43,909 nt of DNA. Origin: Clostridiaceae bacterium DTU059. GTDB lineage: Bacteria > Bacillota > Clostridia > DSM-8532. The stretch lies in the NCBI GenBank assembly GCA_001512555.1, contig LFSK01000172.1, positions 1-43,909 of the forward strand, given 5' to 3'. The notes under the pieces were generated by a model. That model saw only the letters and a list, made by a program, of their open reading frames with translations, was not told the DNA's origin and searched no databases. Positions 20,217-29,491 of this stretch are shown here, in pieces; within the stretch, counting starts at the first letter, position 1; each line of letters opens with the position of its first letter. Made by a program: the position numbers and the translations under genes.

Positions 20217-21464
20217 CTATAGGTTCCAGCTTCCCAGGTACCGCTTTTGCTCCTCGGTGAGGACATCTATACGAACGCCAATGCTTTCAAGCTTACTTTG
20301 AGCTATCCTCTGATCAATGCTCTCAGGAATGTCAAACACCCCGGGCTTGAGTTTGCCCCTGTTTTCGATGATGTAGAGAGAGGCTAAAGCCTGAACAGCG
20401 AAGCTCATATCCATGATCTCGGCGGGATGCCCGTCCCCACAGGCCAGGTTGACCAAACGACCTTCTCCCAAAAGATAGATCCATCGGCCATCAGCCATCC
20501 TGTATCCTGTGATGTTCTCCCTGCTCTCCTGAATCTCCGCAGCCAGTTCTTCCAGTTCGGGTATGGAGATTTCCACATTGAAATGGCCTGCATTACAGAG
20601 CACTGCGCCATTCTTCATCTTCTTGTAATGATCCCCGTAGATCACACGTTCACAGCCGGTTGCGGTAATGAAGAAGTCGCCCAGCGGAGCAGCTTCATCC
20701 ATGGGCATCACTGAAAATCCGTCCATCACTGCCTCAATAGCCTTCACAGGATCTATCTCGGTCACTATCACCCGGGCACCGAGCCCCTTGGCCCTCATGG
20801 CAATACCCTTTCCACACCAGCCATATCCTGCGACAACAACGGTCTTCCCTGCCACAATCAAATTTGTGGTACGGTTGATGCCGTCCCAAACCGACTGTCC
20901 GGTGCCATAGCGATTGTCAAACAGATGCTTACACATGGCATCGTTGACGGCCATCATAGGTATCTTCAGGGCACCGTCCCGCTCCATGGCTTTGAGCCGG
21001 AGGATACCGGTGGTTGTCTCCTCACATCCGCCCCAGACATCCGGCAGAAGATGGGGAAATTCGTTATGCAGGCAATTGACCAGGTCTCCCCCGTCATCGA
21101 TGATGATATTGGGGCCATGATCAAGGGTCATCCGGATGTGCTCCATATATTCATCCGGCGAAGCATTGTACCAGGCAAATACTTCCATTCCGTCTGCAGC
21201 AAGCCCTGCCGCCACGTCGTCCTGGGTGGACAGGGGATTGCTTCCGGTGACTGCCATCTGTGCTCCTCCCGATGCAAGAACCTTTGAGAGATAGGCGGTC
21301 TTTGCCTCCAGATGAACAGACAGGGATATCTTCACACCCTCAAAGGGACGCGTCCTTTTAAACTCCTCTTCAAGCCCGGAAAGAATGGGCATATTGCGCT
21401 TCACCCACTCAATCTTACGCCTGCCCGAGCCAGCCAGCGAAATATCCCTGATCCTGCTTTTCAT
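20217..21464 (-). CDS. ahcY: Adenosylhomocysteinase family, short form
   Basis: SLSVHLEAKTAYL, YNASPDEY, DDGGDLV, GYGWCGKGIAMRAKGLGARVIVTEIDP, NAGHFNVEI; ends EEQKRYLGSWNL. Confidence 0.93.
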   Translation of the reverse strand: MKSRIRDISLAGSGRRKIEWVKRNMPILSGLEEEFKRTRPFEGVKISLSVHLEAKTAYLSKVLASGGAQMAVTGSNPLSTQDDVAAGLAADGMEVFAWYNASPDEYMEHIRMTLDHGPNIIIDDGGDLVNCLHNEFPHLLPDVWGGCEETTTGILRLKAMERDGALKIPMMAVNDAMCKHLFDNRYGTGQSVWDGINRTTNLIVAGKTVVVAGYGWCGKGIAMRAKGLGARVIVTEIDPVKAIEAVMDGFSVMPMDEAAPLGDFFITATGCERVIYGDHYKKMKNGAVLCNAGHFNVEISIPELEELAAEIQESRENITGYRMADGRWIYLLGEGRLVNLACGDGHPAEIMDMSFAVQALASLYIIENRGKLKPGVFDIPESIDQRIAQSKLESIGVRIDVLTEEQKRYLGSWNL

Positions 21465-21555
21465 TTCAATACCCCTCTCTTCTTTCTTCTATTGGATTGT
21501 ACCAGACTATGATTCAAAAATAAAGGCTGCCAATATTTCATTATTGATTTTTCTG

Positions 21556-21584
21556 TTGACAAATTAACCCATGCGTATTATACT
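21556..21584 (+). promoter_or_regulatory. Sigma-A-type promoter of the GntR/ABC operon
   Basis: TTGACA-17 bp-TATACT. Confidence 0.8.
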
Positions 21585-21605
21585 ACATTGCATGACTAAT
21601 GTAGT
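21582..21605 (+). promoter_or_regulatory. Predicted GntR (YtrA-type) operator
   Basis: Perfect inverted repeat actacatt-N8-aatgtagt overlapping the -10 element. Confidence 0.65.
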
Positions 21606-21622
21606 AATGGTGTGGTGATGTA

Positions 21623-22003
21623 ATGAAACTTAATCCAACCGATCTGAAGCCCATCTATATCCAGATTGCCGAAGGGATTGAGGATGATATTCTCAACGGA
21701 GTGCTGGAGGAAGGAAATGAATGCTATTCCCAGTACCAGATCTCCAAGATGTTCAATATCAATCCCGCCACTGCAGCCAAGGGTATCAACATCCTGGTTC
21801 AGGAGGGCATCCTTTACCGGGTGCGCGGGCTTGGAATGCATGTATCAAAGGGGGCAAAGGCCATGATCCGCCAGAAAAGACGTCCGGCAATAGCCGAGAG
21901 CATCAGGAAACTGGTTTTGGAGGCAGTAAAGCTGGACATCAGCAAGGAAGAACTGATCCAAATGATCAATGATGTGACAATTCCCAAGAAGGAGGACCAA
22001 TAA
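21623..22003 (+). CDS. GntR family regulator, YtrA-like
   Basis: PIYIQIAEGIEDDILNGVLEEG...YQISKMFNINPATAAKGINILVQEGILYRVRGLGMHV; short effector-less C-terminus. Confidence 0.9.
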   Translation: MKLNPTDLKPIYIQIAEGIEDDILNGVLEEGNECYSQYQISKMFNINPATAAKGINILVQEGILYRVRGLGMHVSKGAKAMIRQKRRPAIAESIRKLVLEAVKLDISKEELIQMINDVTIPKKEDQ

Positions 22004-22896
22004 TGAACGCTGTAATCCTGCAAAACCTGGTCAAGAGGTTTGGGAAAAAGAACGCTCTTGACAATATCAGCCTGGAACTGCCCGAGAATTGCATCGTCGG
22101 ACTGATCGGCCGGAACGGTGCCGGCAAGACAACGCTTCTTAAAACATTGGCAGGCTACTTAAGACCCACGGAGGGAAGAGTAACGGTTCTTGGCCAGCAA
22201 CCTTTCGATAATATCAGGGTGCTTTCCGATATCGTGTTTATGGATGATGAAAGGTACAACGATTCAGCAGTTCTGTGGGACCTCGTCGACCAGGCAGCAC
22301 TTTCCTACAGCCGGTTTGACAAAGTAACAGCCTTAAAGCTTCTGGATTACTTCAATATACCCGTAAAGTCCAAGATCAAAAAGCTTTCCAAGGGTATGAA
22401 GACACTCTTTTCCCTGGTCATTGCCCTGCTGAGCCGAAGCCCTCTGACCATGCTGGATGAACCTACCATTGGACTGGACGCGGCTCACCGTAAGGAGTTC
22501 TCCAGCCTTCTTTTAAAGGATTACACCAATCACCCTCGCACCATCATTGTTTCCAGCCATCTCATAAGCGAACTGGAGGGTTTGATGGAGCAGGCAGTAC
22601 TGATCGATCAGGGCAAGCTGATCTTTAATAAGGCTATTGAGGATGTACAGAACTACGCCCTGTACCTTTCAGGTCACAGAAGGGTTCTTGAGGAACTGGA
22701 AGGGCGGCACAGCATTATCTATAAGGAATCCATGGGAGAAATGCTGGTTCTGGGTGTTGTCAACAGTCTGTCAGAGGAAGAACTCCGTGAACTGGAATCA
22801 TCGGGAGTTGAGATCAGCGCCATGAGCGTTCAGGATGTGTGTGTAAACCTGACCGCAACCAATAAGGGAGGTGTTCTTGATGTTATCGCAAAATAG
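22003..22896 (+). CDS. ABC transporter ATP-binding protein
   Basis: GRNGAGKTTLLKTLAG (Walker A), LSKGMKTLFSLVIAL, LTMLDEPTIGLD (Walker B). Confidence 0.94.
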   Translation: MNAVILQNLVKRFGKKNALDNISLELPENCIVGLIGRNGAGKTTLLKTLAGYLRPTEGRVTVLGQQPFDNIRVLSDIVFMDDERYNDSAVLWDLVDQAALSYSRFDKVTALKLLDYFNIPVKSKIKKLSKGMKTLFSLVIALLSRSPLTMLDEPTIGLDAAHRKEFSSLLLKDYTNHPRTIIVSSHLISELEGLMEQAVLIDQGKLIFNKAIEDVQNYALYLSGHRRVLEELEGRHSIIYKESMGEMLVLGVVNSLSEEELRELESSGVEISAMSVQDVCVNLTATNKGGVLDVIAK

Positions 22897-23587
22897 CAGG
22901 CTTCGCGCTATGAAATCTCTTCTATACAGCTATTATGTGGACTTCAAATCCTTTTACGGCATATATATTGGAATTATGACAGGACTTTTGCTTAGCAAGT
23001 TTGCATTATCTTCTTCAGCCTCGGGCAGCAGTTCCCTGAGTGCCGGGCTGGTTAGCGGAGTGTTTATGCTGCCCATTGCCATGATCATAATAACCAGCAA
23101 TTCAGAGCTATTGAAAAAATTCTCCTTCCCCGTAGACAGGAATATGTTGGTGCTATCACACATCATACTCATATTGGTGCTTCCCGTCATAATGCTGCTT
23201 ACATCCTGCGGCTTCCATCTGCTGGAAACCCTTGCAGCAGAATTAACCCTGAGCGTAGCAGAAAACTTCTTCTACACATGGGTCATCACAAAGGACAGCT
23301 TTCTTGTCGGGTTCGCCATGTCTTATATAATCATGGTCTGTATTGGGGGAATAACCTGGATGGTTTTTTCCTGGTTCTACCGTCACAAAATTGCCACAAG
23401 TGTTGTTTGCGGAACATTTCTGCTGGCTCTGGTTTATTTAAGAGACTTCCGGGATGCCTTCCTCAAACTGATAAATTTTATTTTTTACAGCCCCACGCCG
23501 GGAATCCTCTTCCTGAAGCTTTCCGCAATAACCCTGATATCCTTTGCAGCGGGTTATATCCCCATTAAACGAATGGAGGTAAAGTAA
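22880..23587 (+). CDS. ABC transporter permease-like membrane protein
   Basis: Multi-TM protein overlapping the ATPase gene; ATG 22880 has GGGAGG upstream. Confidence 0.7.
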   Translation: MLSQNSRLRAMKSLLYSYYVDFKSFYGIYIGIMTGLLLSKFALSSSASGSSSLSAGLVSGVFMLPIAMIIITSNSELLKKFSFPVDRNMLVLSHIILILVLPVIMLLTSCGFHLLETLAAELTLSVAENFFYTWVITKDSFLVGFAMSYIIMVCIGGITWMVFSWFYRHKIATSVVCGTFLLALVYLRDFRDAFLKLINFIFYSPTPGILFLKLSAITLISFAAGYIPIKRMEVK

Positions 23588-23588
23588 A

Positions 23589-24068
23589 ATGAATAAATGG
23601 ATAGTGATAGCAGTATCAATTGCCCTGGTTTTATCCTTTACCCTGGTATATCTGCTCAGTCCAAACGACAGCGATTATCTTGCAAGATATACCCCTGAAA
23701 ACTATATAACCGTAGCTGCTATTGATGTGCCCCTTGACGGCATAAGAGAGCTGGACGTAGTATCCTCCCTGTTTCCCTTTTCCTATAAAACAGTAACGAT
23801 GGATATTGGTCAGCTTGAGATCAGGGTTAACAAGAATATATCCGGCAACCTCCTGGATTTTATGCGGCAAAACCTAAATACGGAACTGTTCTCTGTTCCC
23901 GAGTCAGGGACGCGCCTGAACCTGGAGATCAGCTTTCCCAGACCCGTCCGCAATTATATGGCTGAAACCTTCGGTATAGTCAGGATTTTTGAACACTACG
24001 ACGAATTGATGGAGGAACATGCCGAGTTTATGATCTGTATACCTGAGAATTACAAACTTGTTGATTGA
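23589..24068 (+). CDS. Uncharacterised single-TM protein of the GntR/ABC operon
   Basis: N-terminal hydrophobic anchor and ~130-residue extracytoplasmic domain; immediately follows permease. Confidence 0.65.
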   Translation: MNKWIVIAVSIALVLSFTLVYLLSPNDSDYLARYTPENYITVAAIDVPLDGIRELDVVSSLFPFSYKTVTMDIGQLEIRVNKNISGNLLDFMRQNLNTELFSVPESGTRLNLEISFPRPVRNYMAETFGIVRIFEHYDELMEEHAEFMICIPENYKLVD

Positions 24069-24082
24069 TTCAGAAATATAAC

Positions 24083-24166
24083 AAAAGGGAGCTGTCTGAA
24101 GAACATGAGACCTGCCCGGTGTTCCGGTCTATCCGCCAGCCATATGTTCACAGCAGCTCCCTCTTT
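24083..24166. terminator. Long interrupted hairpin between converging genes, likely terminator
   Basis: aaaagggagctgtctgaagaacat ... atgttcacagcagctccctcttt. Confidence 0.6.
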
Positions 24167-24186
24167 CATTCATCGAGGTATCGTCT

Positions 24187-25011
24187 TTATTCCCAGCTTC
24201 CTACTATCTCCCTGACCAGTGAAGAAAACTTCTGCTCTACGCTCTTTCCGGTCTCCATCACCTCTTCATGGGTGAGGGGCTGATCCAGGATACCCGCTGC
24301 CATATTGGTGATACAGGATATCCCCAGAACCCGAATCCCCATATGTCTTGCAACAATCACCTCGGGTACGGTGGACATGCCTACCGCATCAGCACCCAGC
24401 ATGCGCAGAGCTTTGATTTCAGCCGGAGACTCAAAGGATGGCCCCTTACAGTAGGAATAAACCCCGCTCTTAAGGTCAATCCCGGCTCTTTGTGCACATT
24501 CCAGGGCAAGCTTTTGCAGTGAACGGTCATATGCGGCGGACATGTCGGGGAACCGGGGCCCAAGATCATCGAGATTTTCACCCCTCAAGGGGTTCTCAGC
24601 GAAGAAGCCGATATGGTCTTTTATGAGCATGAGATCACCGGGTTTAAAGTCTGTGTTCACTCCCCCGGCGGCATTGGTCACCATGAGGTTTTTAATGCCC
24701 ATCATCCCGAATACCCGTATGGGATATACCACGACCCCCATATCATGGCCTTCGTAGTAGTGGAACCGCCCTTTCATAGCCACCACATATCTGTCTCCCA
24801 GGCGTCCAAAGATGAGCTTGCCCTCGTGTCCCGCAACGGTGGTTGCAGGGAAGTTTGGTATCTCCTCATAGGGAATCTCCTGCCTGCCCTCAATGAAGTC
24901 AGCCAGCCTGCCCAATCCGGAGCCCAGTATTATGGCAATTTCGGGCATACCCTCAGTAATGTTCCTCAAATACTCTACGGTTTTTTCAAGCCTTCTTACA
25001 GTATCCTTCAT
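24187..25011 (-). CDS. Purine-nucleoside phosphorylase (trimeric type)
   Basis: IILGSGLGRLAD, GRFHYYEGH, TNAAGGVN, GPSFESPAEIKALRMLGADAVGMSTVPE. Confidence 0.94.
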   Translation of the reverse strand: MKDTVRRLEKTVEYLRNITEGMPEIAIILGSGLGRLADFIEGRQEIPYEEIPNFPATTVAGHEGKLIFGRLGDRYVVAMKGRFHYYEGHDMGVVVYPIRVFGMMGIKNLMVTNAAGGVNTDFKPGDLMLIKDHIGFFAENPLRGENLDDLGPRFPDMSAAYDRSLQKLALECAQRAGIDLKSGVYSYCKGPSFESPAEIKALRMLGADAVGMSTVPEVIVARHMGIRVLGISCITNMAAGILDQPLTHEEVMETGKSVEQKFSSLVREIVGSWE

Positions 25012-25023
25012 AACAGATCCTCC

Positions 25024-28000
25024 TTAACCTAATCCGAACAGCGATAACTGGCTGCTTTCGTCCATTCCGTCCAGGCAGCCGTGTTCTGACAGGATTTCAA
25101 TGACCGCCTTGGATATGCCTGATTTCATTTTCAGATCCTCTATGGATACAAATTCCCCATCTTTTCGGGAATCCACAATATTGGCCGCTGCCGCGGTTCC
25201 CAGCCCCTGCAGTGCGGTGAGGGGAGGCAGTATGCCATCCTCGGTTATTATGAAGCGGGTAGCATGGGATTTATACAGATCCACAGGCAGGCAGTTAATG
25301 CCCCGTGCATACATTTCTCTTGCCACCTCCAGAATGGTCAGAAGGTCTTTCTCCTTTTGGGTGACCATCTTGCCCTTATCCTCTATATCCTTTATAGCCA
25401 GGCTGACTGCGTCAGGCCCCCGGGATATGATGTTGGCGTCAAAGCTGTCTGCCCGGACGCTGAAATAGGTGGCATAAAAGGCTTCCGGATAGTAGACCTT
25501 GAACCAGGCTATCCTGAATGCCATCATCACATATGCTGCGGCGTGAGCCTTTGGGAACATATATTTAATCTTCTTACAGGATTCTATGTACCAACCGGGA
25601 ACTCCCTTCTCCTCCATGAGGGTCTCCTGTTCGGGGGTAAGGCCTCTGCCCTTTCGGACACTCTCCATGATCTTGAAGGATGTTAAGGGTGGCAGGTCGT
25701 TCATTAAAAGGTAGGTCATGATATCATCACGGGTACAGATAACCTCCGACAACGTGGCCACCCCGTTTCTCACCAGGTCCTGAGCATTATTGAGCCACAC
25801 GTCGGTTCCGTGGGACAGACCCGAGATACGGATCAGTTCCCCAAAGGTGGTGGGCTTGGTATCCACAAGCATCTGCCTTACAAACTTGGTACCGAATTCG
25901 GGAACTCCGATGGTCCCCACCTGGCTGTCGATCTGCTCGGGAGTAACGCCCAGAGGTTCGGTCCCCGAGAAGATGCCCATGGTTTTTTTCTCACCCAGGG
26001 GTATGGCTCTGGCGTCCACCCCGGTTAAATCCTCCAGCATGCGGATAACAGTCGGATCATCGTGTCCCAGTATATCCAGCTTAAGAATTCTGCCGCTGAT
26101 GGAATGGTAATCAAAATGTGTCGTGATGATCTCGGAGCTGGTATCATCGGCAGGACGTTGTATGGGTGAAAAATCATAGATCTCCTTGTGCCGGGGCACC
26201 ACCATGACTCCGCCGGGATGCTGTCCCGTGGTGCGTTTGGTACCCATGCAGCCCGCCGCCAGCCGGTTAAGTTCGGCACGCGTTCCCGGTATCCCTCTTT
26301 CCTCCAGAAACTTCTTTGCAAAACCAAAGGCCGTCTTTTCTGCGATGGTGGCTATGGTGCCGGCACGGAAGGTATATCCTTCTCCGAACAGCTCCTCGGT
26401 ATATTTATGGGCTCTCGGCTGGTATTCCCCCGAGAAGTTCAGATCGATGTCAGGCTCCTTGTCGCCATCAAAGCCCAGGAAGGTTTCAAAGGGTATGTCA
26501 TGGCCATCCTTGATGAGGGGATTACCGCAATTGGGGCATGCCTTGTCAGGAAGGTCAAAGCCGCAGGCTACCTGCTTGTCCTTAACAAAGAACTCGGAAT
26601 ACCTGCAGTGCCCGCACCGGTAATGGGGCGGAAGTGCATTGACCTCGGTGATTCCGGTTAAAAAGGCTATGAAGGAAGAGCCCACCGACCCTCTGGATCC
26701 CACCATATAGCCATCGGACAAGGATTTTTGAACAAGCTTCCGTGCAATCATATACAGGGATGAAAATCCGTTTTTTATGATGGAACCAAGTTCACGATCC
26801 ACCCTCTGCCTCACCAGTTCGGGAAGGGGATCCCCATACATATCCCTGGCCATATCCTCACTTATGCGTTTAACATCCTCTTCAGCACCCTCCAGAGAAG
26901 GCGGGAAAGTACCATCGGGAATGGGAAGGACATCCTCTATGCTCTCACTTATGGCTACCGGATTGGTTACAACTACCTGAAAGGCCTCGTCCTCACCCAA
27001 GTAGGAAAACTCCTCCAGCATCTCATCGGTAGTTCTGAAATAAATAGGTGCCTGCTTGTCGGCATCCTTGTATCCCTGACCTGTCTGAAGGATCTGTCTG
27101 AACACAGCATCATCGGGATCCAGAAAATGAACGTCGCAGGTAGCAACCACCGGCTTTCCCAGCTGATCTCCCAACGCCACAATCTGACGGTTTAAATCTC
27201 TTAAGGCTTCCTCATCCTTAACCATACCCTCCCGGACCAGAAACTGGTTGTTGCCGATGGGTTGTATCTCCAGATAGTCGTAGCGGGCGGCTATGGTCTC
27301 AATCTCTTCACTGGGTTTTCCTTCCCGCAGGGCACGGTATAATTCGCCTGCCTCACAGCCGCTTCCTATAATCAGCCCATCACGGTACTTCTCGAATAGG
27401 GACCAGGGCACCCTGGGTCTTTTGTAAAAAAAGTTCAGATGGCTTTCTGAAACGATCTTATAAAGGTTTTTAAGACCGGTTTGATTCTTTACCAGAATTA
27501 CCGCATGGTATGTATCGGCGCTTTTATAGTCCAGTTCACCATTGTTGTTATATCTTTCATCCACAAGAAGATAGGCCTCCATCCCGTAAATCACCTTTAT
27601 CTCCCTGTTGGACTTTTTGAGCTTGGCGGCTACCTCCTGTGCCTCCGGGAATGCCTGAACCACACCATGGTCGGTGATAGCAATGGCTTTATGCCCCCAA
27701 TCGGCGGCACGAGTAATCACATCCTTTACCGAGGTGATGGCATCAAGCTGGCTCATCTGGGTATGTAGATGAAGCTCCACTCTTTTTTGGGATGCCTGAT
27801 CCACCCTGACTTTCGGATTAGCTTCAATATACTCGATTGCCCTTAGCCTGATAGTGAGCTCCTTCTCATAGGCATCAAACTCTGCATCGCCGTTAACCCG
27901 GACATGGGATCCCACCTTCAGCTTCTCCTTTAAAACCTCCATCTCCTGTTCCTTAGCAAAAGCCTTGCAGGTAAGGGATGAGGTACGGTCGGTTATGTCC

Positions 28001-28842
28001 ATGCTCAGGAGGATACGCCCATTTTTCAGTTCACGGGTCTCCATCCTGATGATCTCACCGGACAGAACAACACTTCCCGAGTTTATGTCCACATCCACCA
28101 TGGGCAACGGCTCTCCCTTGAAGGGCCGGCCATAAATAACACGCTGATCATTGGAGTTCTGTCCCCGGTTTTCTCCGTTTCTTACGTACTTGCCAGAACC
28201 CTTTTCCTGAGCGGCAGAAGTTGATGCCCCCCCTTTATTTCCGGGTATTGATGCCCCGGTTTCCTGACTGGAGAGCACCTGAGCTACAATTCTGGCCTCA
28301 CTCTCCATCTTCTCGGCGATATAATCAACCATCCCCCTCTTCCTGTCTTCAGTCTCACTGAAGGAAACCCTGACATCACTTTGGAACAGCATTCTGATAA
28401 CCTTCTCCATATGCTTTTCTGCCCCGGATGCCTTAAGTACTGAGCATCCCGATCCGGGAAGGCATACCATGAGTTGCCTGCCCCTAAGCCTGAACTCGGC
28501 ATTTTTCAGAAAGGGCGCCAAATGGGATTTGCTGCGGCAGGTGTAGCGGATGATTATTTCCTTGTGCCAGTCATCCAATTCTTCCGGAAAGGGTATGGTA
28601 AAGCCGGGTCTGATATCGACCCGTGCAGAAAAATAGTCTGTAAGTGTTTTTTCAAGTTGCAGAATTTTATCAGGACAGATCTGCTGGCTGATATCCAGAC
28701 AGAGTTCGATTCTTTTTTCAGACTTGTGATAATTGAGTTTGGTAATAAAGGCTTTTGAGAAATCCTGCTGTAACTGATCTATGGGTATGATGTGTTTAAA
28801 CGCCTCGCAAAGGGATGACTTTTTGAGAACGTTTTCATCCAT
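25024..28842 (-). CDS. polC: DNA polymerase III alpha subunit, Gram-positive PolC type, apparently without the DEDDh exonuclease domain
   Basis: OB domain, PHP (VELHLHTQMSQLDA), polymerase motifs (GSRGSVGSSF, PDIDLNFSGEYQ, TTGQHPGG), zinc-finger cysteines. No DxE-type exo motif between IYGMEAYL and YHAVILVKN. Confidence 0.96.
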   Translation of the reverse strand: MDENVLKKSSLCEAFKHIIPIDQLQQDFSKAFITKLNYHKSEKRIELCLDISQQICPDKILQLEKTLTDYFSARVDIRPGFTIPFPEELDDWHKEIIIRYTCRSKSHLAPFLKNAEFRLRGRQLMVCLPGSGCSVLKASGAEKHMEKVIRMLFQSDVRVSFSETEDRKRGMVDYIAEKMESEARIVAQVLSSQETGASIPGNKGGASTSAAQEKGSGKYVRNGENRGQNSNDQRVIYGRPFKGEPLPMVDVDINSGSVVLSGEIIRMETRELKNGRILLSMDITDRTSSLTCKAFAKEQEMEVLKEKLKVGSHVRVNGDAEFDAYEKELTIRLRAIEYIEANPKVRVDQASQKRVELHLHTQMSQLDAITSVKDVITRAADWGHKAIAITDHGVVQAFPEAQEVAAKLKKSNREIKVIYGMEAYLLVDERYNNNGELDYKSADTYHAVILVKNQTGLKNLYKIVSESHLNFFYKRPRVPWSLFEKYRDGLIIGSGCEAGELYRALREGKPSEEIETIAARYDYLEIQPIGNNQFLVREGMVKDEEALRDLNRQIVALGDQLGKPVVATCDVHFLDPDDAVFRQILQTGQGYKDADKQAPIYFRTTDEMLEEFSYLGEDEAFQVVVTNPVAISESIEDVLPIPDGTFPPSLEGAEEDVKRISEDMARDMYGDPLPELVRQRVDRELGSIIKNGFSSLYMIARKLVQKSLSDGYMVGSRGSVGSSFIAFLTGITEVNALPPHYRCGHCRYSEFFVKDKQVACGFDLPDKACPNCGNPLIKDGHDIPFETFLGFDGDKEPDIDLNFSGEYQPRAHKYTEELFGEGYTFRAGTIATIAEKTAFGFAKKFLEERGIPGTRAELNRLAAGCMGTKRTTGQHPGGVMVVPRHKEIYDFSPIQRPADDTSSEIITTHFDYHSISGRILKLDILGHDDPTVIRMLEDLTGVDARAIPLGEKKTMGIFSGTEPLGVTPEQIDSQVGTIGVPEFGTKFVRQMLVDTKPTTFGELIRISGLSHGTDVWLNNAQDLVRNGVATLSEVICTRDDIMTYLLMNDLPPLTSFKIMESVRKGRGLTPEQETLMEEKGVPGWYIESCKKIKYMFPKAHAAAYVMMAFRIAWFKVYYPEAFYATYFSVRADSFDANIISRGPDAVSLAIKDIEDKGKMVTQKEKDLLTILEVAREMYARGINCLPVDLYKSHATRFIITEDGILPPLTALQGLGTAAAANIVDSRKDGEFVSIEDLKMKSGISKAVIEILSEHGCLDGMDESSQLSLFGLG

Positions 28843-28942
28843 GGTTCTTTCAGTCCTTTCAAGAAGTGCTGGCTGATCATTGGTTAAATCCTATACCCAT
28901 ATTCTATCATATGAGTCCTCAATGGTGGAGCTCTTTTACATG

Positions 28943-29491
28943 TCAAACAGACCCGAAATCACTGAAGGGAAAGATGCGCAGTAGACATCGTCCGATGACA
29001 CGATCCTTGTTCACAGGCCCAAACACCCGGCTGTCACGGCTCTTATTTGGCAGCCTGTTATCACCCAGAACATAGATACAGCCTTCAGGCACAATCATAT
29101 CTGAATAGAGATCATTCATTTCATCGGTATGGGAACCATTGATATAGGTCTCCTGCAGCTCTTGCCCATCCACATAGACCTTGCCGTCCCGTATAAGAAC
29201 ATGCTGATTTTCAACGGCTATAATCCGCTTGATGGCATGCTTGCGCCTGTCTCCCAAAAGTTCGGGGATTCGCATGACAACGATATCCCCCTGGCGCAAG
29301 GTACCAAAGCGTGGTGTAATGCTCTCTATAATCAGCACATCGTTATTCTTCAGGGTAGGAACCATGGAAGTTCCTTCAACAATGGTGATCCTGCCCAGAA
29401 ACAACACAATCAGAAGGGCCAGCAATACGGCAACACCGATATGCAGCCCCCAATCAAGGATTTCCTTTATTATTTTATTCTTAATCTTCAC
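28943..29491 (-). CDS. lepB: Signal peptidase I
   Basis: VEGTSMVPTL (catalytic Ser), RRKHAIKRIIA (catalytic Lys), LGDNRLPNKSRDSRVFGPV. Confidence 0.94.
   Translation of the reverse strand: MKIKNKIIKEILDWGLHIGVAVLLALLIVLFLGRITIVEGTSMVPTLKNNDVLIIESITPRFGTLRQGDIVVMRIPELLGDRRKHAIKRIIAVENQHVLIRDGKVYVDGQELQETYINGSHTDEMNDLYSDMIVPEGCIYVLGDNRLPNKSRDSRVFGPVNKDRVIGRCLLRIFPFSDFGSV

Noticed and set aside
25024-28842. Frameshift or pseudogene explanation for the short PolC
   Set aside because: One continuous frame with all polymerase motifs; the missing part corresponds to a single domain with a linker at its expected boundary.
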